Of a DNA stretch of 64,000 nt, positions 53,732 to 62,311 are shown in pieces. The position numbers were made by a program, and so were the translations under genes. Under the pieces are notes generated by a model that was not told the origin of the DNA, searched no databases, and saw only the letters and a list, made by a program, of their open reading frames with translations. The stretch covers positions 1 to 64,000 of the forward strand of contig NZ_PISD01000033.1 in the NCBI RefSeq assembly GCF_002835735.1, in the 5' to 3' direction. Source of the stretch: Cytobacillus horneckiae (lineage in GTDB: Bacteria > Bacillota > Bacilli > Bacillales > Cytobacillaceae). Each line of letters starts with the position of its first letter. Position 1 is the first letter of the stretch.

Positions 53732-54172
53732 TTATTCTATCACATAGCAATGCGTCGATTGTGGATATCTATCACTTTTTATAAAACCAAAGGAAGTATA
53801 AAAATCAGCTGCGCCAGCAGTATCGGTATGCAATACAATCACCTTAAAACCGCCGCCGGCATCCTTAATTATTCTATTTAATAATTGCGTGCCTACTCCT
53901 GTTCGCCTGGCATTCTTTGATACATAAAACCTCCTCAGTCTTCCAATACTAGGCTGAAAGGCATACGGATCGATGTTTATGCCGCCGATTGCTATCAGCC
54001 TATCCTCCTTATATACGCCGTAAAGCCCCTCCCCTTCTTTATCAAAACGGTTTACCCCGCTTATATATTCATTCAGCAATCGGAGGAGAAAATGGTAGCC
54101 TTCTTCACTGCTCTCCTCAATTAGGTGATGAATTGTAAAATGATTAAGTAGCTTTATTTTTTGAATTGTCAT
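53732..54172 (-). CDS. GNAT family N-acetyltransferase
   Basis: 146 residues. IGGINIDPYAFQPSIGRLRRF, VSKNARRTGVGTQLLNRIIK (R/Q-x-x-G-x-G/A CoA loop) and LHTDTAGAADFYTSFGF identify it. ATG 54172 follows GGAAG by 5 nt. It lies 13 bp after another acetyltransferase gene and is likely co-transcribed. Confidence 0.87.
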   Translation of the reverse strand: MTIQKIKLLNHFTIHHLIEESSEEGYHFLLRLLNEYISGVNRFDKEGEGLYGVYKEDRLIAIGGINIDPYAFQPSIGRLRRFYVSKNARRTGVGTQLLNRIIKDAGGGFKVIVLHTDTAGAADFYTSFGFIKSDRYPQSTHCYVIE

Positions 54173-54185
54173 TGTTACTTCCATT

Positions 54186-54638
54186 CTAGTAAGGTATTTT
54201 TCTTACTTTCTGTAAAATTAACTCCGGTTGATCTACAGCTTCAAAGCCAAATCGTTCATACAATGTATGAGCATCCTTCGTAGCAAGCATAAATTTGCGA
54301 ATATCTTGTAAATCGGGATGCCAGACAATTGTTTCTACGAGCCATTTCGATAAACCGAGTCCGCGATAAGCAGGTAAAATAAAGACATCGCATAGATAAG
54401 CAAACGTTGCGGAATCTGTGATTACACGGGCAAATCCAACTTGTTCATATAAGGTATGCACATCCCCTTTATAAACGCCAAAAACTAATGGCGTTTGATC
54501 AATTGACTTCATTACAATTTCTTTTGGTATATTTTCAGACCAATAAGCGTCAGTATGTAAAAAATCAAAAATGATATGACGATCTAAATAATCCTTATTT
54601 GTTGAAATTGTAAATTCCCCATGTTTCTTATCTCTCAT
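54186..54638 (-). CDS. GNAT family N-acetyltransferase
   Basis: 150 residues. EFTISTNKDYLDRHIIFDFL start, DVFILPAYRGLGLSKWLVET (CoA loop RGLGLS) and LATKDAHTLYERFGF match a small YitI-like subgroup. ATG 54638 has GGGGGAG 4 nt upstream. Paired with the 53732 gene; the two proteins are not close copies. Confidence 0.88.
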   Translation of the reverse strand: MRDKKHGEFTISTNKDYLDRHIIFDFLHTDAYWSENIPKEIVMKSIDQTPLVFGVYKGDVHTLYEQVGFARVITDSATFAYLCDVFILPAYRGLGLSKWLVETIVWHPDLQDIRKFMLATKDAHTLYERFGFEAVDQPELILQKVRKIPY

Positions 54639-54763
54639 TATTCTCCCCCTCAAAATGACCCCCAGCATTTTCAATGCATTGAACGGCGTATGTGTACATG
54701 AAACTATTCCCCTGAGGGCTTTTCCGGCCTCCTACAGGGGAACCTTATAGTCATATATTTGAG

Positions 54764-55285
54764 TTACCATTTCTTCCGGCCCTTCAAACTTGTGATTTGC
54801 GCCAAATGGTGGCGGCCGTGCCATGCATATGTACCAATGCATTCTCCCACAGTTAACAGCCCTGATTCCGGATGATAAAACATTTTATTTAATTCCTCAT
54901 GATTCAAGTCTTTTAAAACAACAATCCAATGTAAATGCAAAGTTTCAAGTAATGTCAATGATGCCTCAACAGGCAGGCGGTAATTTGGCAGCTTCGCCCA
55001 TTCCGCTTCCTTATAATCCTTTATGACAGGCTGATCTTCTGTTAAAGCAAGCTTCATCCGTATATAAGCATTCATATGACTATCTGCTAAATGGTGGACA
55101 ACTTGCCTGACAGTCCAGCCGCCTTCTCTATATGGCGTATCCAGCTGCTCATCTGTTAAATCCCCTACTGCCCTTCTAAGCATATAAGGCAGGCTTTCAA
55201 TTTCCATCATCCAGCCTCTAATCACATTGGGTGTTAATTTCCCATTAAAATCAAACTTGCCGATTGGATATCTTTCGTCCATCAA
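54764..55285 (-). CDS. YfiT/DinB-fold metal-dependent bacillithiol transferase-like protein
   Basis: 173 residues. DERYPIGKFDFNGKLTPNVI at the start, GWTVRQVVHHLADSHMNAYI and GTYAWHGRHHLAQITSLKGR give the three-His metal site of the YfiT/BstA group. In Firmicutes these catalyse bacillithiol-S-transfer in detoxification; activity here is inferred by family. It starts at 55285. Confidence 0.88.
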   Translation of the reverse strand: MMDERYPIGKFDFNGKLTPNVIRGWMMEIESLPYMLRRAVGDLTDEQLDTPYREGGWTVRQVVHHLADSHMNAYIRMKLALTEDQPVIKDYKEAEWAKLPNYRLPVEASLTLLETLHLHWIVVLKDLNHEELNKMFYHPESGLLTVGECIGTYAWHGRHHLAQITSLKGRKKW

Positions 55286-55471
55286 AAGATCCCTTCTTTC
55301 GATTAAATATTCTAATTATTCAACCTGTACTTCGCATTGATTAAGCGGACACAATCAGCTTAGACAAATTGAACCTTAACATAATACATTGGCATTCTAA
55401 CGCGGCCACACGTCCGTGACCGATAGCAAACACTCTCCTTGTGACTTTCCAAGCCTGTTACATTCAGCAGA

Positions 55472-56137
55472 TTATTGATTTAAAACACCAAGCTTAAGAA
55501 AATCTAAAAACTCGTTGACAGTTACAAATGCTGAGTCTGGAATAACGGTAAACTCCTCTGTTTGCCCATCAGGAAGCCAATGAACACCCGCTGTATAAAT
55601 ATTTGCCTTTTGCCCTGCTATAATGTCCGCATCACTATCACCTAAAAAGATTGACTCTTCTGTTCTCTCATTTAATTGCTCAAGAGCAATAAGTAATCCT
55701 TCAGGGTCCGGTTTTGGTTTTGCAACATCATCACCTGTAATCATCGTGTCAAAATATCCGTCCATACGTAAAGCGTTTAAGGAAATATCCAAACTTCGCC
55801 TTGCTTTTCCCGTTACGATCCCCAGCTTTACATCATGTTCTTTCAAAAACAATATTAAGTCATTAATTTCACGACTTACTTCAACGAATCGATGATGTTC
55901 TTTTTCATAGACAGAGTAATATAGCTCAATCGCCTGGTCTTTATCTTCATAATTTAAATGATTTCTGATGATTCCAGTTTCTGAAGGGCCAAACATGGCT
56001 TTCACTTTTTGTGAAGAAAGGTCTTTATAATCGAAGGTTTTAAACACAACTTGAAATGCGTGGATACATAGCGGTAATGTATTCGCCAACGTTCCGTCAA
56101 AATCAAATAATACAGCCCGAATGACACTCACCCCCAT
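55472..56137 (-). CDS. HAD superfamily phosphatase (phosphoglycolate phosphatase/PpaX-like)
   Basis: 221 residues: AVLFDFDGTLANTLPLCIHA (nucleophile Asp), a helical cap, LGIVTGKARRSLDISL (motif II), KPKPDPEGLLIALEQL (Lys) and FLGDSDADIIAGQKAN (motif IV). It hydrolyses a small phosphate ester; phosphoglycolate or pyrophosphate are the usual members' substrates. The start is unclear: ATG 56137 overlaps GGGGGTGA, so a slightly later start is possible. Confidence 0.88.
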   Translation of the reverse strand: MGVSVIRAVLFDFDGTLANTLPLCIHAFQVVFKTFDYKDLSSQKVKAMFGPSETGIIRNHLNYEDKDQAIELYYSVYEKEHHRFVEVSREINDLILFLKEHDVKLGIVTGKARRSLDISLNALRMDGYFDTMITGDDVAKPKPDPEGLLIALEQLNERTEESIFLGDSDADIIAGQKANIYTAGVHWLPDGQTEEFTVIPDSAFVTVNEFLDFLKLGVLNQ

Positions 56138-56184
56138 AGCTCTATTATAATATAAAAATTGTAAAAATATTTAGTTTTATTAAA

Positions 56185-56476
56185 TTATTTATTACGGTAT
56201 CTCAAAAGCACAACACCCGATTGAAATTGTTTTACTTCAATTAAATCTAATTGATGGAGCTTATCGCTTTGAAACATTTCCTTTCCTCTCCCAAGGATGA
56301 ACATAAATTCGATATTCGTCAATCAGATTAAGATCCATAAATGCAGCTGCGATCTCTGCACCTCCGAGAATCATATTTTTTCCCGCATTAAAATGTTGCC
56401 TAAGCTCCGCATCAGGAATCGACCAGCCAATGTCTCCAGAATCAGCTTCTATATATCCATCAAGCGAAACCATCAT
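56185..56476 (-). pseudogene. Internally deleted dihydrofolate-reductase-fold (RibD C-terminal) protein
   Basis: Begins SLDGYIEADSGDIGWSIPDA, then jumps from LRQHFNAG to KNMILGGAEIAAAFMDLNLI; about 60-80 residues of the middle are missing. A frameshift near 56285 separates EYRIYVHP from GKEMFQSDKLHQLDLIEVK and the natural end. Family members are YwjB/YyaP-like reductases. Non-functional. Confidence 0.82.
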
Positions 56477-56497
56477 TGAATAAATGTCTCGATTCTC

Positions 56498-57169
56498 TCA
56501 TTTATTCACCACTCCGATCGTAAATCCATCATAGCCTTTCTCGCCAACAGTTTGAATCGCTGTTGAATCAATTCTTGAATCAGCAGCCATGATTTCTATA
56601 AAGCTCCTCATTCCTAAAATATTTGGGTCAGTAGTATTTTCATCAAGGATTTGCCCATCTCTTACGACATTATCTCCAATAATGACTGCACCGTCTTTTG
56701 CAAGTTCTATTGCCATTCTTAAATAATGTGGATTATTTGGTTTATCCGCATCAATAAAAATAAAGTCGAAACCATTCTCCTCGGTTTGCTGAAGCATAGA
56801 TAATGTATCTATGGCTAACCCTTCAATGATTTCAACTTTCTCGTCCAGACAGGTTTTTTTTAGGTTTTCACGTGCGACTTTTATATGCTTCGGATTATGC
56901 TCAAGGGAAAAAAGCCTTCCCCTCTCAGGCAAAGCCTTTGCCATCCAAACGGTACTGTATCCACCAAGCGTACCAATTTCTAGGATTTTTTTTGCACCCT
57001 TTATTTTCGCGAGTAAAAATAATAGCTTTCCGTGTGTCGGTGAAACATCTATAGGTGGCAGATCAGATTCACCATTTTTCCTCAATGCGGAGGATAAATC
57101 ATTCTCCTCTGCATGAAGCATATGAGTAAAATATTGTTCGACTTCTTTCCAATTATTCTTATCACTCAT
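56498..57169 (-). CDS. SAM-dependent O-methyltransferase (class I, CCoAOMT-like)
   Basis: 223 residues. SPTHGKLLFLLAKIKGAKKI, LEIGTLGGYSTVWMAKALPE (SAM loop), SLEHNPKHIKVARENLKK and FIFIDADKPNNPHYLRMAIE (metal-binding D) are typical of catechol/caffeoyl-CoA type O-methyltransferases. It methylates hydroxyl groups of unknown small molecules. ATG 57169 follows AAAGGAG that also covers the stop of a 50-residue gene upstream. Confidence 0.92.
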   Translation of the reverse strand: MSDKNNWKEVEQYFTHMLHAEENDLSSALRKNGESDLPPIDVSPTHGKLLFLLAKIKGAKKILEIGTLGGYSTVWMAKALPERGRLFSLEHNPKHIKVARENLKKTCLDEKVEIIEGLAIDTLSMLQQTEENGFDFIFIDADKPNNPHYLRMAIELAKDGAVIIGDNVVRDGQILDENTTDPNILGMRSFIEIMAADSRIDSTAIQTVGEKGYDGFTIGVVNK

Positions 57170-57172
57170 GCT

Positions 57173-57325
57173 TCATTCTCCTTTTTTCATTATATGAATT
57201 GAGCAAAGAATTCCAGCTGCAAAAGCGCCAGCACCTCCAATTAATGACAGGGACAATAATTGCGTCGTGAGGTAGAGAGTCCAAAAGGCACCGACAGTTA
57301 ATCCAAATGGAAGAGTCCAGTTCAT
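57173..57325 (-). CDS. Small two-helix membrane protein
   Basis: 50 residues: MNWTLPFGLTVGAFWTLYLT, then SLSLIGGAGAFAAGILCSIH and a basic end (MKKGE). GGAGAGG lies 5 nt before ATG 57325. Its last codons carry the ribosome site of the methyltransferase gene, 3 bp on, so the two are coupled. The family is not recognised. Confidence 0.7.
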   Translation of the reverse strand: MNWTLPFGLTVGAFWTLYLTTQLLSLSLIGGAGAFAAGILCSIHIMKKGE

Positions 57326-57404
57326 TTTAATCCTCTCCTTTTATCTTATATCAATCTTTTATCCCTACTCATTGATGTTTTAAACACTAAATGAATAGAT
57401 TAGA

Positions 57405-58115
57405 TTAAAAGTCTATTTTTTCCTGCCGATAGCGATATTTTCTTTCCTTTACCTCTTCAATCGCTTGCTGCAGAAGTTCTCTATTGAAATCAGGAAAGTA
57501 TCTATCTGTAAACCATAGTTCTGCACCTGCAGATTGCCAAATTAAAAAGTTGCTCAATCTCTGTTCTCCACCGGTACGAATAATAATATCCGGGTCTGGC
57601 AATCCATGGGTATATAAGTAATTCTCTATCATGTCATCATTGACTTGGTCAATTTTAAAATCCTTGCGATTCACTTCTCTCATTAGTGACTTTACCGCAG
57701 ATAAAATTTCAGCCCTTCCGCCATAATTCATTGCAAAATTGACAATTAAGCCGTCGTTATCCTTTGTGGTGCTAATTGCCGATGTAACAGCATTTCTCGT
57801 ATGCGAAGGCAGGCCATTAATATCCCCTGATACACATACCTTTATATTTTTATCCATAAAAACAGGCAGTTTTTTCGTTAAAAAGTGAGCAGGCAAATCC
57901 ATCAAATAATTAACTTCATCTTTTGGACGCTTCCAATTTTCTGTTGAAAAAGCGTACAGGGTCAACACCTTAATTCCCATTTCTCCCGCAGCATAAATCA
58001 GCCTCTCCATCGCTTGAGATCCGGCATAGTGGCCCTGACTCCTCGTTAATCCTCGTTTTCTTCCCCATCTTCCGTTACCATCCATAACAATGGCAATATG
58101 CAATAGGTCATTCAT
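57405..58115 (-). CDS. cis-Isoprenyl diphosphate synthase (UppS-like)
   Basis: About 236 residues. HIAIVMDGNGRWGRKRGLTR with the catalytic Asp, LTLYAFSTENWKRPKDEV, NYGGRAEI and DIIIRTGGEQRLSNFLIWQS with ELWFTDRYFPDF contain all five conserved regions. These enzymes add isopentenyl units to make undecaprenyl diphosphate or shorter cis-prenyls. Not next to cdsA, dxr or frr as the housekeeping uppS usually is, so this is probably a second, specialised copy. ATG 58115 has CGGAG 8 nt upstream. Confidence 0.92.
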   Translation of the reverse strand: MNDLLHIAIVMDGNGRWGRKRGLTRSQGHYAGSQAMERLIYAAGEMGIKVLTLYAFSTENWKRPKDEVNYLMDLPAHFLTKKLPVFMDKNIKVCVSGDINGLPSHTRNAVTSAISTTKDNDGLIVNFAMNYGGRAEILSAVKSLMREVNRKDFKIDQVNDDMIENYLYTHGLPDPDIIIRTGGEQRLSNFLIWQSAGAELWFTDRYFPDFNRELLQQAIEEVKERKYRYRQEKIDF

Positions 58116-58191
58116 TTGTCTCACTCCGTTATTTTAATAATTTGCCCAAAAGTACATAAGGCTCGTCCGAACCAGGTAATCACTTGCCATG

Positions 58192-58502
58192 TTAAGCCTG
58201 AATAAAGTTTCCGAGCAGCCGTATTATTTTTTCCCAATCATCATTTTGATGAAGAGGATGGACGGCAAGCTCAGCCAATTCAAAGCAATAAGATAGCCAC
58301 TCTTCTCTTTCTAATTCACTGATATTTTTTGCTAATAAATCATTATTTATTGACCCGAATCTGATTGATCCCAATAAGCAAAGTTTGCTTGCCTTCGCAA
58401 TCTCTCAATAGATAATGGATTAGACTTGTCCAAAACTTCCTTCCACCGTTCATCCAGCTCATATGTTTGAAAAATAGAGCCCCCTAACAATCCTTTGTGC
58501 AT
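58192..58502 (-). pseudogene. Frameshifted hypothetical protein
   Basis: ATG 58502 begins MHKGLLGGSIFQTYELDERW and runs to AYWDQSDSG, then stops; the adjacent frame continues INNDLLAKNISELEREEWLS and CFELAELAVHPLHQNDDWEK to the stop at 58192. One indel near 58350 restores a single acidic protein of about 103 residues. The family is not recognised. Confidence 0.6.
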
Positions 58503-58870
58503 CTATCCAATTAAAAACTTCCTAATTGAGAACTTCCAATTTTTCAATAAGTAGGTTAATAGCTCCCATGTAAATACTTTCTTAAACTTAAAGACGATTA
58601 TAATCAGGAAAAGTTTCTAGTTTAGAAAATTATTCATTCGTTCTGTCTTTAGACTATTAGTTTATGAACATAATAAATATGCCGTTTACGAATTTGCAAA
58701 CAGTGATACTTGACTTATATCCTTTAGAGAGTTTAACAAAGATCATATTTCTAATATTATTTTCATATAGTATTCTTTTTTTGGAGGTTATGGAGATGTT
58801 ATCTTCGTGGACGGACACTCTTTTCCTTCTCCAGTGTGATTGTGTCATTGAAATGGGGGAACAATAGATT
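58503..58870. other. Intergenic stretch, nothing firm
   Basis: AT-rich. A GGAGG at 58782 precedes a 25-codon frame (MEMLSSWTDTLFLLQCDCVI) without known relatives. No hairpin terminator or repeat stood out. Confidence 0.4.
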
Positions 58871-59017
58871 ATGTACTATGAGTTAAAATGCTTTTATTGC
58901 AAAAAACATATAGAGTCTATGAGAGGTCAAAATCTTATAAAGAGTAAAAAATAAAATGGTCTTTACTGCGATGATTGCAGCCACCACATACGAATTGTAG
59001 CAATCAAATTTTTTTAG
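58871..59017 (+). pseudogene. Possible small zinc-ribbon protein with an internal stop
   Basis: MYYELKCFYCKKHIESMRGQ, SKK, TAA, then NGLYCDDCSHHIRIVAIKFF and a stop in the same frame. Two CxxC pairs 30 residues apart look like a zinc ribbon. The stop makes it either a pseudogene or chance; GGGGGA lies upstream. Confidence 0.4.
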
Positions 59018-59042
59018 ATAGGGAATCTAAGATCCCCTATCA

Positions 59043-60398
59043 CTAAGTAGAGATGGCAAGTCCTTCATCTAAACAATTCAAAGCAAATTTTATTTGTTCT
59101 TCATTTACAGTCAATGGCGGATGCCATGTAATGCAATTTCCACCTGATACTTTAAATGAAAGGCCATTTTCCAAACAATAATATAAAAGCTTTTCAGCTA
59201 ATTGATGGTGTTTATGCTTCGTTTTGCGGTTAGTTACAAGCTCTATTGAGATTAACAGCCCGGCAATTCGAATATCACCGATACAATCATATTTTTCGTA
59301 CAAATGCTGAAGTTGTACCGAAATAAATTGAGATTGAACGGAACAATTTTTCTCCAATGCAAAGTCGTCTATATAATCTATTGTGGCACATATGGCTGCA
59401 CTTCCCAGCGCGGGTTTTTCATGTGTATAATGACCGAGAGACACTTCCCCAGCGACATCATATTTTGATTTAGCTAACACGGCTGCCTGGGGAATCATTC
59501 CGCCTCCTAGCCCTTTACCAAGAACTAAAATATCGGGTTCAATACCATATCTTTGATGCACGTAAAAACTGCCACTTCTTAATAAAGCAGTTGGAATCTC
59601 ATCAAAAATGAGCAGGATTCCGTAAGTATCGCATATTTCTCTTAATCTTATAAAATATTCTACTGGTGGAATATGGGTATCTGTTGCACGAATCGGCTCA
59701 AGCAGAATCGCTCCTATCTCCCCTTCATGCTGAATCGTATATTCCAAATAGTCGAGACTGCGTTCAGCTATTTCTAGAGAATGCGCATTTCCAAAAAAAT
59801 GACGGTAACCGTTATAGGGCATGACCTTTACCATGCCTGGCAGCATCGGTCCCATATCTTTCTTAAAAACATATTCCCCTCCAGCAGAGATTGTATCGAG
59901 ACCAGCGCCATGGAAAGATTCCCACATCGAAATCACCTTATGCCGACCAGTTGCTTTCCTAGCAATTTTCATCGCCAGCCCAACAGCTGCACTCCCAGAT
60001 GGAGTGAATAACACTTTATAGTCTTTCGAGATCGTCCTATTCACTAGCTTTTCAGCAGCCTTTACAACAATATCAGATGTATATCTTCGCGGAATAAACG
60101 GCAATTCGTTTAGCTGCTTTGCAATAGCCTCGACCACATATGGATTTTTATAGCCTACCTGATGGGCACTGTTTCCATGAAAATCGAGATACTGCTTCCC
60201 ATTTACATCTGTTAAATAACAGCCTTCCGCGTCAACGATGCTATTCAAGCACGGAGTTGACATTGATTGTTTCAAAAATATTCGCTCATCTTCATCAATC
60301 TTCCTAAGGCTAGCTTCATTCAGTTGCTTTAACCAGTTCATGCGGCTATCACTAGTATTCACATCACCCTCGCGCTGCAGGTTCACATCACTTCCCAT
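59043..60398 (-). CDS. pbfA: Class III aminotransferase-fold enzyme, probable (R)-1-hydroxy-2-aminoethylphosphonate ammonia-lyase
   Basis: 451 residues, PLP fold type I: DFHGNSAHQVGYKNPYVVEA, LFTPSGSAAVGLAMKIARKA, LIFDEIPTALLRSG (PLP-ring Asp) and VLGKGLGGGMIPQAAVLAKS (Schiff-base Lys). The lack of a general amino-acid transaminase context and the position directly after phnW-phnX match PbfA, a lyase that turns hydroxylated aminoethylphosphonate into phosphonoacetaldehyde, feeding PhnX. A plain aminotransferase cannot be excluded. The start at 60398 overlaps phnX by 11 bp; later starts exist (GTG 60362). Confidence 0.78.
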   Translation of the reverse strand: MGSDVNLQREGDVNTSDSRMNWLKQLNEASLRKIDEDERIFLKQSMSTPCLNSIVDAEGCYLTDVNGKQYLDFHGNSAHQVGYKNPYVVEAIAKQLNELPFIPRRYTSDIVVKAAEKLVNRTISKDYKVLFTPSGSAAVGLAMKIARKATGRHKVISMWESFHGAGLDTISAGGEYVFKKDMGPMLPGMVKVMPYNGYRHFFGNAHSLEIAERSLDYLEYTIQHEGEIGAILLEPIRATDTHIPPVEYFIRLREICDTYGILLIFDEIPTALLRSGSFYVHQRYGIEPDILVLGKGLGGGMIPQAAVLAKSKYDVAGEVSLGHYTHEKPALGSAAICATIDYIDDFALEKNCSVQSQFISVQLQHLYEKYDCIGDIRIAGLLISIELVTNRKTKHKHHQLAEKLLYYCLENGLSFKVSGGNCITWHPPLTVNEEQIKFALNCLDEGLAIST

Positions 60399-61206
60399 GC
60401 AGCATTGGCTCTTTTTTTGATAATTGACGGTTTATTTCAGTTATGATTTTCGGCAGTTCCCCCATCGTTTCGATTGTAAAATCTGCTCCATTTTCAATAA
60501 AGGCTTGCTTTGTTTTATTTATTACTGCCGTTTTTTCATCAAGGGAGAGCATGTCGTATTCTTTTTCTGATAATCCCATTTCAGAACTTCCGACAATGAC
60601 GCCAACTGACCATACGCCAGCATGAACGCCCTCTTTAATATCTGATATCGTATCCCCCACTTTTATTACATTGCGGACGGATGACAGCTTAAATTTCTCC
60701 ATATTTCTAAAAATCATATAAGGGAAGGGACGGCCAAGTGAATTGGTTTCATCCGCAGTTATATAAAAATCAGGTCCATAGCCTTTTTTGAAAGCATTCG
60801 GCACGACGACCTCCATCATAGAATTCGTATATCCTGTCGTCGATCCTATCTTCAATCCTTCTTTTCGCAAAAGCTCAACAGTCTCAATCACTTCAGGAAT
60901 AGGGTCTGTATATTGTGATAATGAGGACAGCAGCGCATGCTCAAATTCAGCATATAATTCCACTACATCTTGTTCAGTAAACTTTCTTCCGTTTTTTTCT
61001 TCCCATAGCGTTGATATTCTTGGCATTGACAGCATGGCACGAATATGGTCAATCTTCAGCATCCCCATTGGCTCGCGTGCCTCTGCCATCGTTACTTCGA
61101 TTCCGGCATTTTTAAAAATATCTACGAACACATTTACAGGTGCAAAACAGCCAAAATCTACAGTTGTACCAGCCCAATCAAATATAACCGCTTCTATTTT
61201 ATTCAT
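60388..61206 (-). CDS. phnX: Phosphonoacetaldehyde hydrolase (phosphonatase)
   Basis: 272 residues, HAD superfamily: EAVIFDWAGTTVDFGCFAPV with nucleophile Asp10, cap-domain MGMLKIDHIRAML with Lys51 that forms the Schiff base, IGSTTGYTNSMMEVVV and IKVGDTISDIKEGVHAG. It splits phosphonoacetaldehyde to acetaldehyde and phosphate. ATG 61206 shares one base with the phnW stop (TAATG); the upstream in-frame start at 61245 would lie inside phnW. Confidence 0.96.
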   Translation of the reverse strand: MNKIEAVIFDWAGTTVDFGCFAPVNVFVDIFKNAGIEVTMAEAREPMGMLKIDHIRAMLSMPRISTLWEEKNGRKFTEQDVVELYAEFEHALLSSLSQYTDPIPEVIETVELLRKEGLKIGSTTGYTNSMMEVVVPNAFKKGYGPDFYITADETNSLGRPFPYMIFRNMEKFKLSSVRNVIKVGDTISDIKEGVHAGVWSVGVIVGSSEMGLSEKEYDMLSLDEKTAVINKTKQAFIENGADFTIETMGELPKIITEINRQLSKKEPMLHGK

Positions 61207-62297
61207 TATGCTCTCACTCCCATATAGTCTTCGATAATATTGCATAAATCGCTGATATCCTCTTCATCAATTTCGCCGATGTTCCCAATTCTGAACGTAT
61301 CTGCATCTGTTAATTTCCCAGGATAAATGACAAAACCTTTCTCTTTAACAAAATGATAAAAACTGTCAAAACTAAATTGTTCTGTTGGATATATGAAAGA
61401 CGTTATAATTGGCGATTGCTTTTCCTCTGTAATATAAGTGGCAAATCCAGCTTGCGCCAGGCGCTCTCTCAGCAGTTTATTATTATTTGTATATCGATTT
61501 TGGCGGGATGCGATGCCGCCTTCTGCAATCAATTCATCGATTGCCTTTGAAAAGGCTGCTACGACATGCGTTGGTGATGTATATCTCCATTTTCCATCTT
61601 TATTCATTTCCTTCCATTGATCAAATAAATCAAGGGATAGACTTCTTGCATTTCCTTCACAAGCTGCTAGTTTTTCCTTTTTTGCGATGACAAAGCCAAA
61701 ACCTGGCACGCCTTGAATGCATTTGTTCGCGCTGCTAATCAAGTAATCTATTCCAAGTGCAGGTACATTCATTTCCACTCCGCCAAAACTGCTCATCGCA
61801 TCTATAATTAGCGTTTTTCCATAATCCTGTGCCACAGATGAAATCATATCAATCGGGTTAAGGATACCTGTTGTCGTTTCACAATGCACCATCACAATAT
61901 GTGTAATGCTTTCATCTTCGGCCAACAACTTGCGAATGGATGCTTCATTAGGATATTCATTGTATTCAACGGCATATTGAACAAAGTTAAGCCCAATATA
62001 ATCAGCTATTTTTACAATTCGCTCGCCGTATGCACCATTCGTGATAATCAGGGCTTTATCTTCATTTGAAATAGCTGTTGTCATGACTGATTCAACCGCA
62101 AATGTACCGCTTCCCTGCATAAGAACGACTGTATATTCTTCAGCTGATGCATGGGCAAAGTCTAATAATTGTCTTCTGATTTTTTGTGTAATCTCTTTAT
62201 AATCACTATCCCATGTGCAGCGATCAAACAGCATTTCCTCCTTTACTGTCTTCGTTGTTGTAAGTGGACCAGGGGTTAATAGTTTATATTGTTTCAA
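61206..62297 (-). CDS. phnW: 2-Aminoethylphosphonate-pyruvate transaminase
   Basis: 363 residues: LLTPGPLTTTKTVKEEMLFD, VLMQGSGTFAVESVMTTAIS, MVHCETTTGILNPIDMI, LIIDAMSSFGGVEMNVP and SSANKCIQGVPGFGFVIAKK with PLP-binding Lys192. It moves the amino group of 2-aminoethylphosphonate to pyruvate, giving phosphonoacetaldehyde and alanine. GGAG lies upstream of ATG 62297, 14 bp after the binding-protein gene. Confidence 0.97.
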   Translation of the reverse strand: MKQYKLLTPGPLTTTKTVKEEMLFDRCTWDSDYKEITQKIRRQLLDFAHASAEEYTVVLMQGSGTFAVESVMTTAISNEDKALIITNGAYGERIVKIADYIGLNFVQYAVEYNEYPNEASIRKLLAEDESITHIVMVHCETTTGILNPIDMISSVAQDYGKTLIIDAMSSFGGVEMNVPALGIDYLISSANKCIQGVPGFGFVIAKKEKLAACEGNARSLSLDLFDQWKEMNKDGKWRYTSPTHVVAAFSKAIDELIAEGGIASRQNRYTNNNKLLRERLAQAGFATYITEEKQSPIITSFIYPTEQFSFDSFYHFVKEKGFVIYPGKLTDADTFRIGNIGEIDEEDISDLCNIIEDYMGVRA

Positions 62298-62311
62298 TTT
62301 AATCTCTCCTT

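Noticed and set aside
54708..54745. Hairpin TTCCCCTG/CAGGGGAA as terminator of the YfiT-like gene
   Set aside because: The stem is real but no U-run follows on either strand, so it was not listed as a terminator.
58664..58867. 67-codon plus-strand frame
   Set aside because: No ribosome site at its start, AT-rich composition and no domain; probably chance.
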